A stretch of 64,000 nt of DNA from Ailanthus altissimus (taxonomy: Eukaryota; Streptophyta; Magnoliopsida; Sapindales; Simaroubaceae): contig OX327684.1 of NCBI GenBank assembly GCA_946807835.1, positions 35,400,501 through 35,464,500 on the forward strand, in the 5' to 3' direction. Made by a program: the position numbers and the translations under genes. Positions within the stretch are counted from its first letter, which is position 1. Every line of letters starts with the position of its first letter. Shown here in pieces: positions 36,701 to 48,212 of the stretch. A model generated the notes under the pieces. It was not told where the DNA came from, did no database searches, and was given only the letters and a program-made list of their open reading frames with translations.

Positions 36701-37319
36701 TGAATCACCAATTTTTTAACAAGTTAATAATAAAAAAATTAAATAAATAGATTAAAAAAAATCAAATAAATAAAAATAGGTGTTTCCCGCCCTAAATAAA
36801 TTTCATTTATTTAATTTTTTATCCTCAACTATTTACTAATTTTTCACAAATTTTATTTACTTTTATTTTTTTAAATCATGTTCCATCAAAAGTACTGAAG
36901 TAGTAGTCGGCGCATTCTTATTTTGAGAGAAATTTTTTGATTAAATTAAACCGATATCCATTCTTAATTTTGAAAAGCTTCAAAAAAAATTTGAATACTC
37001 TACTTGGACCTAAACTTGATTTTTTTTTTTTCATTCGTAAAATTTACTGTAACGAAATTTTTTGGGAAAGTAACTATATTAAATTGAAAGTGGAGGTAAA
37101 TGAATGAAGCAAAAGGAATGTGTGTAAAAATTGATGAAATGTTAACAAAATAATGGATAAATTAAAAAAAAATGATGAGAATATTGTAAGATTGTGGTGG
37201 AAAATTATCCTAGTGTAATAAGAAAGTATCTAAATATAGCAAAAGAATGTCACGTATTTTACAAAAAGTAATTAAAAAAAATATAAAACGTTAATGTTGA
37301 AAATTTAAATTAAAAGTAA

Positions 37320-38780
37320 CGAGAAAGTAGTCAAAATGAGACAAGTCATTCAACAAATAGAGATGCGAAGCATGACCCGTTCTTTATGAACGTAATGCCT
37401 ATTTTGGATATATTTTCTTTACTTTTTCTATCACTTCTCATAACTTTTTTAAATGCATTATCACTTCTTAACATCACACTAGTAATACTAGATTTTAGTT
37501 TCTACGCTTTTTATGTGTCAATAATCTTTCATTTGACATTATAATAGAATGAAAAAAAAAATTGTGATAAAAAGTGACAAAAATAAATGAGAAAAGTAAT
37601 TTAAAAGTTAATTTGAATTTGACTAAAAGTAATGAAAAAGAACTTAAAAGTACTAAATAATTGAATCAAAGTTACGAGAAAATTGGCTAAATGAGATGAG
37701 ACATCCCACAAAAAAGAGACATAAAGTATATGTTTTTATTAAATGGGGTGGGATTCGCAATTCTTTTGAATGCATTTCTCTTTATTATTTCCTTTTTTTT
37801 TCTCGTAATTTTTAAATAAATACAATTTCTTCTTATCACATTCACTAAATATTTGTTAATCATCCCTTTTATGTCACATTCTAATAGAATGAAAAAAAAA
37901 ATGTGACAAAGAAGTGATAAAAATAAACAAGAAAAGTGGCCAAAATGAGACAAAGCATTCAACAAAAGTATGCACGAAATATGTCCATAATTTGATTAAA
38001 AAAGAGATGTGATTTGCGTCTATTTTGAGCATATTTCACTTCTTCTTTTTTTTCCCGTAATTTTTAAATTCATTACCATTTCTCATCATCACAATCGTGT
38101 TGTTAGATCTAGTTTTTCATTAATTTTGTGTCACTTTTCTATCATTTTATATTATAATAGAATGGCAATATTGATCACTTTTGTGTCACTTCTTTTATTA
38201 TTTTATATTATAATAAAATGACAATAATGTTAAAAAAAAGAGTGAGAAAAATAAATAGTTTTTAAAAAAAAACTCAAAAAATGATTAAAAATAACTTTAA
38301 AGTGTTGAAAAATTGAATTAAAAGTAGCTAAAATAAGATAATACATTCAATAAAATAGGTGCGAAACGCCTATTTTCATTAAAAAAATTATTCGAATGTA
38401 CGGTTTGTATGTTTTTATAGTGTATTTATCTTAACCTCTCTTTTTTTTTTCTTTGTTTCTTTTTCATAATTTATGAATATATTCATATTACTATATTTGT
38501 ATTATTGCTTCTTCTCATTATTTTTGAATTACTATATTTCATTTTCTCATATCTTTGTGTTACTCCTTTGTCATTTACATTATATTAGAACTATAAAAAC
38601 ATGAAAAAAAAATAACAAAAGACGAACGAGAAAATGAATAAGAACTTACTTAAATTTGACTAAGAATTTTTTTTTTTAAAAAAAACCTAAAAATGTGTAC
38701 AAGATAAATTAAAGTGTAAAAAAGGGCCAAAATGAAATGAACACATTTAGCAAAAAGAGTGGCGATTGCAGTAGAGAATA
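37320..38780. repeat. Diverged tandem array, units of about 250-400 bp
   Basis: A recognisable block (ATGAGACAA...ATTCAACAAAA...GCGAAA, then CCTATTTT, a T-rich run, a CATTA...TCTCATCATCACA stretch, TGTGTCACTTTT, ATTATAATAGAATG and an A-rich run) recurs near 37346, 37700, 37954, 38344 and 38741. Spacing is irregular and identity low. Non-coding; it looks like an old satellite-like or fold-back array. Confidence 0.6.
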
Positions 38781-38973
38781 ATTTTTTACCCTTAATTATT
38801 GAATTAAATTCTAAAAATATTATTAAACTTAAAAGATTGTGACTCAAAACACTAACGGAATTCAATTGGATCATCAAAACTATCAAAATTAGTGATTTCA
38901 ATTTAAAATTATATTTAAATATAATTTTAAATTATTAATTTTGACAAATAAATATAACTAAAAACAAAGATGA

Positions 38974-39078
38974 CAATAACATGACTATGACATATTTGAA
39001 GAAAAAAAAAAAAGAAAATAACATAACTATGACATATTTGAAAAAAAAGAAAAGAAAATAACATAACTATCACATAGT
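38974..39078. repeat. About 42-bp direct repeat, two and a half copies
   Basis: AATAACATRACTATGACATA followed by TTTGAA and an A/G run recurs at about 38974, 39017 and 39058, the last copy partial. Simple local duplication in intergenic DNA. Confidence 0.75.
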
Positions 39079-40019
39079 AAAAGCACTGCTTTGGTTGTTA
39101 AATTAAAATTAGTCAATGACATTAAATCATTATGTGAGCTAAATATTTGATTTAAAATTGACTCAAAGTAAAATATAAAAATTATTATAAATTTCCTTTT
39201 AAAGAAAATAAATATAATTTTAAAATAAATGAACTGAAATGGTCTTATCTAAAGGATCAAAACTCAGTAGTCAATCCTTTTGTGACTTTGTTTTGTTGTT
39301 TTTTCTTTTAATTTTTATGTTTTTTAAGTTATAATAGCTGTTGTATCTCTCTTAAGTGAGAGTTATTTTGTTCTTTCTGTGCGAGGGTAGTGTTAGTCAT
39401 CACCCCCTCCGTTTAATGGCAGACGTCCCTTCTTTATTATTTTTAGCAATTTTTTTGTTTTTATTTTTGACAAAAAATGACCATATCATTTTGTAGATTA
39501 AAAAAATAGAGTCTAATGGTATAAAATTTAATTTTTATTGTTGAAATATTGTTAAAAACATAGCTGTCGTTTTTCGACGACAGTAGCAACTCTATTTTTA
39601 TTTTTAAAATTTTTTATTTAATAAATTTATTTTAAAATTATTTAATAAAAATATAAACTAATTACATATCGACACGTGTCAAAAGTAACTAATCATATGA
39701 TAACAAATGTCCTTTTATTAATGTTTATATTTTTAAAATTATATTAAATTAAATTAATAGATCAGATTATACTATGTGTTTAAAAGATAATGAATGAATA
39801 AGATTGTATTACGTGTTTAAAGTGTAATTTATTTATATGGTTATATTATTATTTTATCCTTTAACTGTTATAACTAACGGCAAAACTTAACAAATCAGGG
39901 CAAAATTTAGTATTTTAAATCTCATTAAGGGAAAATTGTTAATTAATCCAAAAGATTGGGATAAAATTATTCTTTGCCCTAAAATAAATGTCCAAAATTT
40001 TGAGTAATATGTTTGTATA

Positions 40020-40160
40020 TTGACAATAAATTTTACAAATTATTGCACTATCTTAAATAGTCTAATAATAAAAAATTTATAATATATTATTCGTTCGTTG
40101 AAATATAGATTTTGAGTTCGAATTTTCTTCTCTTATATAAAAAAAAATTATAAATTATTA
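40020..40160 (+). mobile_element. Possible SINE 3' portion
   Basis: TGAGTTCGAATTTTC resembles a pol III B box, followed by TATATAAAAAAAAA. A matching A box is not clear. Weak call. Confidence 0.25.
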
Positions 40161-40501
40161 AATAAAAATATATAAAAAGGTAGTTTTTTTTTTTGCAAAC
40201 TATTAAATAAAAATACATAAAGGGTGAAAATTATAACAAATGATTTGTAATATGTAAAATGAGGCATTAATAATAAATAAAAAAGAAACAACATGAATCC
40301 AATGATCCTGTTCAGTGTTGATTTTTCAATTAAAGCACCTTTGTTTGAAATTCAAAATATTTTTACTAAGTCACAAACTTATCCAATCCATCCAAAAAAT
40401 TAAGGGTCCTGATTCGTCCACGTCAGCATTACCGCCCGCTGTTTACAGACTAACGCGTCAAGATCAGCCTACCCCATCCCCAACCCCAATTGTATATTCG
40501 C

Positions 40502-40632
40502 TTTATATAACGGCTCCTTCGCTCCTTTTTCCCTCTCATTCCCTATTCCCTCCTCATCAAATTCAACCGTTACAATACTTTTGAAAACTGAAGGGCTCCA
40601 CCGTTCGCTAATTGAGTCTCTTTATCTCCGTT
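40502..40632 (+). promoter_or_regulatory. MAP65 proximal promoter with four AACGG (MSA-type) cores
   Basis: A TATA-like TTTATATAA at 40502-40510 overlaps an AACGG core at 40509-40513; three more cores in inverse orientation (CCGTT) lie at 40567-40571, 40601-40605 and 40628-40632. AACGG is the core of the mitosis-specific activator element bound by three-repeat Myb proteins in G2/M genes. About 0.25 would be expected by chance in 130 bp. The later cores are probably in the 5' UTR. A link to cell-cycle control is inference. Confidence 0.5.
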
Positions 40633-41155
40633 TGAAAACAAATTCCATTTCATTTCTTGCCTTAAAACGATTTCTCCGGTGTCAAGAACGTCATTTGACG
40701 GTCACATATCTTTTCTTCTTCGGCGACTGCAAATATTTTGCCTGACAGAAATATACAGCAATCAGGTTTTGTTCTGATATCGTAAATATAAATAAGTTTT
40801 GAGGGTTTTTATGTTTATATGTTTGCATGTTTATCAATCTTGCACAGAGTAAATAGTTTTAGCTGCGTTGTTTGAGTTTATTTTCTGGCAACTGTAATTA
40901 CTTGTGGAGCAAGAAAGTTCAAAGAAATGGGTGATCTGATCTCGACAAGAATTTGTGAATCTTTTAACAGCAATAACATAATCTAGTGTTTTTCAGATCA
41001 TTGTGAATTGGTAGGATTAGAATTTTCGGTGTGCTATATCAGGACATCCACATTTCTTATTGTTGTTATTACTTTTTTTCTGTAGTAATTTAATTTTTTT
41101 TTATGAAACTTTCTGATTTGGGAATTGTTGCCATTCCAGTGTTAGTCGACTCACC

Positions 41156-44100
41156 ATGTTGAATAATCAAACTGATCAATTTGCTAAACTAGAAACAACA
41201 TGCGGATCTTTACTAATTGAACTACAGGTACTTGTTAAAATCTTTCCAAGGGTGAATTACAGGATTACCACTTGTTTCAAGTAATTATATGTGTTTGAGA
41301 TGGTATTGTTTGTCGTCTTCAGAGAATTTGGGACGAAGTAGGAGAGTCTGATGTTAAAAGGGACAAGATGATTCTTGAAATTGAACAAGAATGCCTTGCT
41401 GTATATGGGAGAAAAGTAGATGGTGCAAAAATTTCCAGAGCTCAACTTCAACGAGCAATTGCTCTCTCTGAAGCTGAAATTGCTGATATATGTTCCTCAC
41501 TGGGTGAGCAACCAGTGTATGTAAGTACATTTAGGATCGATAAAAAAGATCTACATGCTTTATTTTTTCAAATGATCTTTTTGTTAATTCAGAGACATTT
41601 TAACTTGGTTGACAATATTTATTGTTTGTAATACTTCAGTGTGATTGGACAGCTGGTGGAAACTTGAAGGAAAGACTTAAAACAATTACTCCACGATTAG
41701 AGGATATGCGTCGGAGGAAGATAGAGAGAAAGAATCAATTTGTTCAAGTGTTAAATCAGTTACAGAAAATATCAAATGAGATTTATAAAGATGATAATAT
41801 GTACAAGATTGTTGAGAATGAGACTGATTTTTCTGCCAGAAGGTTAGATGAATTGCACAGTCGGTTAGCCGATCTTCAAAATGATAAGGTTTGATGGCCC
41901 CACTTGATTCTATGTTCCAAATATGGCATTTTTTAATTCTCGGATTTGGAAATCAACACAGCATAATAGCTAAAATTATTCTTCATCATGTTTTGACTAA
42001 GATTGATGAGAAATGACATTTAATATAGGATTTTATTTGCTCCTCGAAATTTGAACTTTTCTAACAGAACAATATTATGGCTTGACTTTTTTTTTTGTCT
42101 ACATGACCTGCAGGGCAGCCGTTTGAGAGAGGTAACGGACTACCTCAACAATCTACACTCCCTGTGCATGGTACTTGGTGTGGATTTCAAATACACAATT
42201 TCTAAGATCCACCCCACTTTGGCTGATTCCAAATCAACTAAAGATGTTAGTAATGACACAATTGAGAAGTTGGTTACAACAATAAAAAGTTTGCAAGAGG
42301 TCAAGATACAGAGAATGGAGAAGGTTTGTACTTCCATAACCGTAGCTCTTGTTTCATATCTATTTGTTAAATGTCTCTCTACTTGGCCTTTTGAGTTTTG
42401 ACCATTTGAGCTGTTATTCTACCAGCTTCAATATCTTGCAACTTCCTTGTTGGTGTTGTGGAACTTGATGGACACGCCATTAGAGGAGCAACAAATGTTT
42501 CGAAATGTTACCAGTAAAAGTGCTACTTTGGAACCTGAAATTACTGAATCCAATTTGCTTTCCATCAGCAACATTAAATATGTAAGTAAGCTATTTTAAA
42601 TACGAGTCCTTCAATGGCCAACATTGTTGATTCATTTCTGGTATATTCTCTGGTTCATGTGAGAAATTAAAATGGTTATAATAAATATCGGTGTGGACTG
42701 TTCTGCAGGTTGAGGGGGAAGTGTCAAGGCTAGAACAGCTTAAAACAAGTAAAATGAAAGAGCTTGTTCTGAAGAAGAGGTTGGAACTACAGGAGATATG
42801 CAGGAAGACTCACATGGTCTCGGAAACTCTTAGCAAATTTTCAATCAAAGCTATAGAATCTGGTAACAACATGCACCAAATTGTAAAACAAGGAAAATCT
42901 TTGCATGTAATGTCATTTCTACTGTAGATGAGAGATCGTGTTCATGTTTCAAAAACATCTTAGTTCTTCAAGACTAAATGTAAAGCAGCAGTGTGAAATG
43001 AGGGTGTTGTACAATTCACTTGAAATTCAATTCCTGATGTATCAAGGATATCTTTTGCTTTAATCTTCCATTTAAATAAGAGTTTGTCTAGGAAAACCTT
43101 TTATCTGTCTTTTTCTTTCTTCCCATTTACGCAATCCTCATTTTGCAGGCTCTGTGGACCCTATGTACCTGTTGGAACAAACTGAGGTTGAAATTACTAA
43201 TGTTAAAGAAGAAGCTTTGAGCAGGAAAGAAATACTAGAGAAGGTGGAGAAGTGGTTTGCTGCACGTGAGAAAGAGTTCTGGCTAGAGGAGTATAACAGG
43301 GTAATTGACTTTGTTGTTTCATGAAAAATATGAATTTCTGCCCTTAATTTTGTTTCCACTTGATTGTATATTTTTTTAATTTAGGACTGGAAGAGGTTCA
43401 CATCTTACTTTGAGACGTGCTGAGAGAGCTCGTACACTAGTTAACAAAATTCCTGGTAATGATGTTTTTAACCTAAAATTCCATAGATTGGTTTTTGATG
43501 GCATCCATTGAGACACCAAATAGATTGGTCAACAAATCATGTCCAGTTAAAAGACTCGCTTAAATAGTTCTTTAACATCTGTTTTCATTGGTATTGGAGC
43601 AGCAATGGTGGAAGCATTGACTTCTAAAGTCAAAGCTTGGGAGGAAGAAAGAGGAACTGAATTCTTATACGATGGTGTAAGCACAATACTTATGCTTGTG
43701 CTGGATGTGGACATCTTCCTTAATCGTTCATGCTTTAGTTTTATGAATTTTGTTAGGGACGACTTCTTTCTATGCTTGAAGAGTACAGCAGCCTGAGACA
43801 AAAGAAGGAGCAAGAAAGGCTAAGACATAGAGTACGAACTGAAGAATCCTTATGAATATATTTCGATTTGTTAGGCATTGAGCCTTGCTTGACTTGCTTT
43901 TGGTATTTTAGGACCGAAGAAGATTTGAGGGACAGCTCATAGTAGAGCAGGAGGCAACTTATGGATTAAAAGCTAGTCCATATAAGAGTGGAAAGAAGGC
44001 TTCTAGAAATTCAACAGGAATTGCAAGTGATAGGAAACTCTCCATTGGTGGAGTGATGCTTCAAAACTTAAAGCCTGAAAAAGTTGCTCCGAGCGTGTAT

Positions 44101-45063
44101 TCTAATAAGAGGGTTGACAGCTTACACCGAGACAATCCCTTGAGTTGCCAACAATCCGTTGGTTTTGCAGCTCATTCTGGTAAACATCCATTTTATCTTA
44201 TAATTTCTTTCTAGTAAAAGAAATATATTTATCAGATCCATAACACTGTTCATAAGAATAATCATGCAGTACATATGATCTCACATGGTTTTATAGGTTT
44301 GCCAGACTTCTTAAAGTTATTTTTGCATATTAAGATAGACCCCTTCAGCTGAGATACAGCAAAACCTAAGCTCTGCTCGTAGAGTTTCTGTACTCGTTTT
44401 GTTCTGGTCTTATTAACATGGTTTGATAACTTATAAATGTATGATTTCTTTGCAGGACATATTATCTAACATGGTTTTATAAGAGTCTCTGTCTCTGTAA
44501 TTTCTGTATCTGATTTCTTAAAAGTGATTTTAGCATTTTAAGGTGGACCTTTTGGCTGAGATACAGCAAAACCTATGCTCTGCTTGTAAATATTCTGTAC
44601 TCGTTTTGTTTTGGTCTTATTTACTTGTGCGCCTAATTGTAAAACTTTATCAGATACTCTTGGGAATGTATCAAACAAACGCTCCTCTGTTCCTGCAAAC
44701 GCACGTGAACTCGAGCCACCATTAGTCCGAAAAGCACTTTCTCTTGTTCCGTTGGCAATTTCCTCTAAGGCCAACATTGCTAAATTCTTGGAAGATCAGA
44801 GTAAAACACAGATTGGGACATTACCAAAAGCACTTCCTGGGAGCAAGACATTGACGACGGTGACTCCTTTAAAGTTAATAATCGCTGGTAACGAAGAAAA
44901 TAAAACACCAAAGACGATGCCAATTCCAGTGCCAGCAACGCCTTCAACAGTTACAGTGCCTATGTTGATGGCCGTCACACCTGCCACCCCTTGTGTTTCT
45001 CTCGTTGCCAAGGCAACTGAAAAGATAGTGGAAACAGAGGACTACTCTCGTTCGAAGAGGTAA
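41156..45063 (+). pseudogene. MAP65: MAP65/ASE1/PRC1-family microtubule-bundling gene, frameshifted
   Basis: Twelve exons can be placed: 41156-41227, 41323-41520, 41640-41888, 42114-42323, 42426-42581, 42709-42862, 43149-43300, 43385-43455, 43603-43676, 43757-43831, 43912-44179, 44654-45063. All have GT-AG borders and fitting phases. The family marks are clear: TTCGSLL and IWDEVGES, LEQECL-type block, [63 protein letters not shown] and the KTMPIPVP tail. Lesion 1: in the eighth exon about 17 nt that normally encode DDNRYNA are reduced to 4, shifting frame; the direct reading stops 12 codons later, giving about 359 residues. Lesion 2: about 2 extra bases in the last exon before the SFEE motif. 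The N-terminal dimerisation coiled coil survives but the spectrin-like microtubule-binding part is lost. Assembly or sequencing error is the main alternative. Confidence 0.82.
44300..44650 (+). repeat. About 208-bp tandem duplication in the last MAP65 intron
   Basis: GCTGAGATACAGCAAAACCT occurs near 44348 and again near 44556, with similar flanks on both sides (CTCTGCTYGTA, TCTGTACTCGTTTTGTT). The copies differ at scattered bases. The second copy lies right before the last-exon acceptor at 44653. Confidence 0.8.
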
Positions 45064-45446
45064 GAGCCTGTTTTTATATTTCATAAAGTACTTTCCAACC
45101 ACACATCTCAGCACCACGGTCCACGGTGCAGGGATTAATATATATATATATATATATATTTTGTTCTCTAATTCACATTGCTACAAGTACCTGACGCTTG
45201 AAGGATTATACAAGATTGATAATTTCCTGTTATCAAATTTTACCGGATCCCTCTGCCAAAACGTGTAATGATCTGATTGGAAAATTGAATTTTATTTATG
45301 GTTTTTTAGCTGATTTGATTGTCAAACTAATGTTAGTTTTAGTAATCTTTTAGTGGACTTTCGTGAGTATCTAAGTGGGACCCATTAGATTGGAGTTTGA
45401 CTTTAAAGGTAGTCTAAGTTTGCGGAGTGAGGCTGAATTAACGTTT

Positions 45447-45610
45447 GAGTAATGTTATATTTCTCTCTCAAATTTTATATTTTAAATTAAAATATTAAAT
45501 AATTATTAAGTAATAAAATTATATAAATTTTAAAATTATTTTTTATATTATTTTATGATTTAATAATTATTTAATATATTATTTTTAATAAAAAAATTGA
45601 AATACAGGGT
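45447..45610. mobile_element. MITE-like inverted repeat (GAGTAATGTTA family)
   Basis: Begins GAGTAATGTTATATTT and has inner arms AATATTAAATAATTATTAAGT and its approximate complement (45565-45580 region). The same start occurs at 52503 and, with a change, at 54371, so it is a small family. Extremely AT-rich, so edges are approximate. Confidence 0.45.
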
Positions 45611-46512
45611 TATTAACGTGTATTCCATATTATTTCTGTTTGACCATGAGCGGTGGTTCCAATTAAATATATGTCGCTTTATTAGCTGATTTGAATTAAG
45701 CGTTTTGCTTTGAGTAAAGTTGCTTTTTGATTGGATAGTTGGGAACAACTGATTATTAATATTATTAATACTTTTTTTTTGGCAATTTAAACTTAAAATT
45801 AGGAGTGGATAAAAAGTATCGGAATTGAAAATATTAAATTGAATATTAAGTATAAAAATTAATTTTATTTTATTTTAAAAAAATTATTGAACCAATGATA
45901 TAATTAAAATTTCATACACAATTTTCATATAATTTATTTGGTGTATTTAAATTTTAATAGTTTATAATTTGTTTAATTTAATAAATTTTAGTGTTTGAAA
46001 GCCGACAATCATTTTATTTATTTAGATAGATTTTAATTTTAATATTTTTTAAATTTATTTAACTCATAATTTTTTAATTAATTTGATACTTAAAATTAAT
46101 AAAAAAATTATTTATATTATATAATTTTTTAATTTGCTTCACTCATAAATTTTAATTAATTTGATATTTAAAGTTGATATATATTTTATATGAATGATAT
46201 CTGATTGATTTTATAACGATTTCATATAATTTGTTTTTAAAAAATTAAAAAGTCAAATATATTTTTTTTATTCCAACCCTTGAAACGGCACGGCTTAAAT
46301 AAAAATATTTTTTCTGATGTGCGAGTGTCACTATAACTAAATGAGATTGAGAGACAAGCAACGTTGGACAAGTGTAACCACTCATCATCTACCCACTCAT
46401 CATCCACCAACCCAAGTCAGCAATTGTTGACTTTTTGGCAACTCAAACATATGACGAGTTAATGAACTGAACTGATGGACCTCACCTCAACCCTTGGCCA
46501 ATAATAATTCTC

Positions 46513-46706
46513 CACGTGTCATGCGAGTAGACCAGAAAAATTTCTTTTGACTGATTGAATTACCTCTCTGTGAGAGTAAATTACCGGGAATATTTTTTTG
46601 TAGCTTCTATGAGATTATCAGGTTTCCACATAAAATCAAACAATTAAGCAGTCGTTGCATTTAAAACTTTGTAATAATAATTGGATCCCTAACAAATTAA
46701 CACGTG
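46513..46706 (+). promoter_or_regulatory. Two G-box/ABRE-like motifs upstream of the AHL gene
   Basis: CACGTGTC occurs at 46513-46520 and 46701-46708, about 1.5-1.7 kb before the AHL start codon. A TTGACTTTT W-box-like site lies near 46424. The AHL 5' leader is probably interrupted by an intron ending at about 48137 (GATGCAG), so these sites may be close to the promoter. Function is inferred. Confidence 0.35.
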
Positions 46707-48212
46707 TCCATCGGAAAGTCGCAGGTGCTAAGAATTTACCAAGTGTGAGATGCGGAGTTCAGAACAGAATTACACAAATATGACGCAATGTGATTGGCTG
46801 ATTGGCTTCAGAGTACCCAATTATATTCTTACCATCTGATATCTGATCTTCACTAGCAGCGTACCGAATTACGCACTACATACTACACTCTCCAGTGGCA
46901 GAGTTTTGTAATTTATAGAGAAGTCAAAGGGCATTAATTAAGATTAAATATTTTATTTGCTGGAAAAGGACAAAAAAAGCAGATCAGCGGCAACAAAAAG
47001 GTCGGCCCCACGACACCACCTTTGCAGCTTTAAATGGAAAACGGGAAACACAATTAAAGAAAAAGGCCCTCACTCTTTTTCCTTATTTCCCACAATCTTT
47101 TTAATTAAATTACCAATTTAACCATATTATTTCAAAATTCAATTTTCCCCTTACGGACGTGAAATTTCTCTTAACCAAATTTCATTTATCGGGTTTAGCA
47201 AATAATTATTAATTATTTTTTCGACATTTTTTTTAAATACTTTTTATTTTTGTTTTTAAGTGTTATTTCTTTATATTCATTTTTAGTCTGTAATTGTTTT
47301 TAAGACAGGGAAAAGGAAAAACCGGCCAGTGGTTTTCTGGGCACGGTGAAAATCCGGTTCTAGTTTTCTCGAGAAAAAATAAGATTTTCTCAGGGAACAA
47401 ACAAACAGTTTTTCGTTTCGGTAGTACTGCGAGTTTTTGAAATTTCATTCGAGAGAAGCTTCTAAAGCACTGTTTGAGCTCTGCAAATGTGATAAGGTCT
47501 GAGACAGACAGTTTCAATTAAAGAAGAGCTTTTTTTTTATTGTTGGAGTCACGGTTACAGGTCGTGATCTTCAAGCTTTGAATAAGTTTACCTTTTTTTA
47601 ATTTCATTTTCTGACTTATGATATGATCTTCTTCTAATGCTTTAATGGTGAGTTTGAGTCGCAGATGTTAAACTTTAACGTTAACAAAACGGCGAGTTTG
47701 AGCTTGCCTGATGAAATTTTGCGGTGTTGATTCTAGTTTTTGTCTTCTTTTTTTTAATCTTTGTGTATTCAACAAAACAAAACACTGAACTTGCAGCATA
47801 TATTTACTTCTGGTTTTAGGAAGCATGATCTTTAAAAGATGTTAAGTTTAGTGTAATTTTATAGTTTTGTTTACGAGTTCAACTTACTAATTTTTAAGCT
47901 TAAAAAATGTTTAGCTTGATAATATTTGAAGTAAATTTTTATTTTTATTTTGGTTAAAAATAGCTAATTTTTATGTCTACTTCATTTTCTATTTTTTTTT
48001 TCTTCTGTCATTCTCAGCGAAACCTAGCTTGAGTCACACGTTTTAAAAGATTTAGTTGCAATTTTCTTTTCTGAAATGGTTTTGTAAACTACGAGTTAAA
48101 TTTAGTTTCTTTTTCCGTTGTGTGATTTTGATGCAGGTCTGTGTTGTAAATACTGATATGAGAACTTAGTCTTGGCGAAAATTGGATTTTGAAAGATATT
48201 ATCAGTGTTTGC

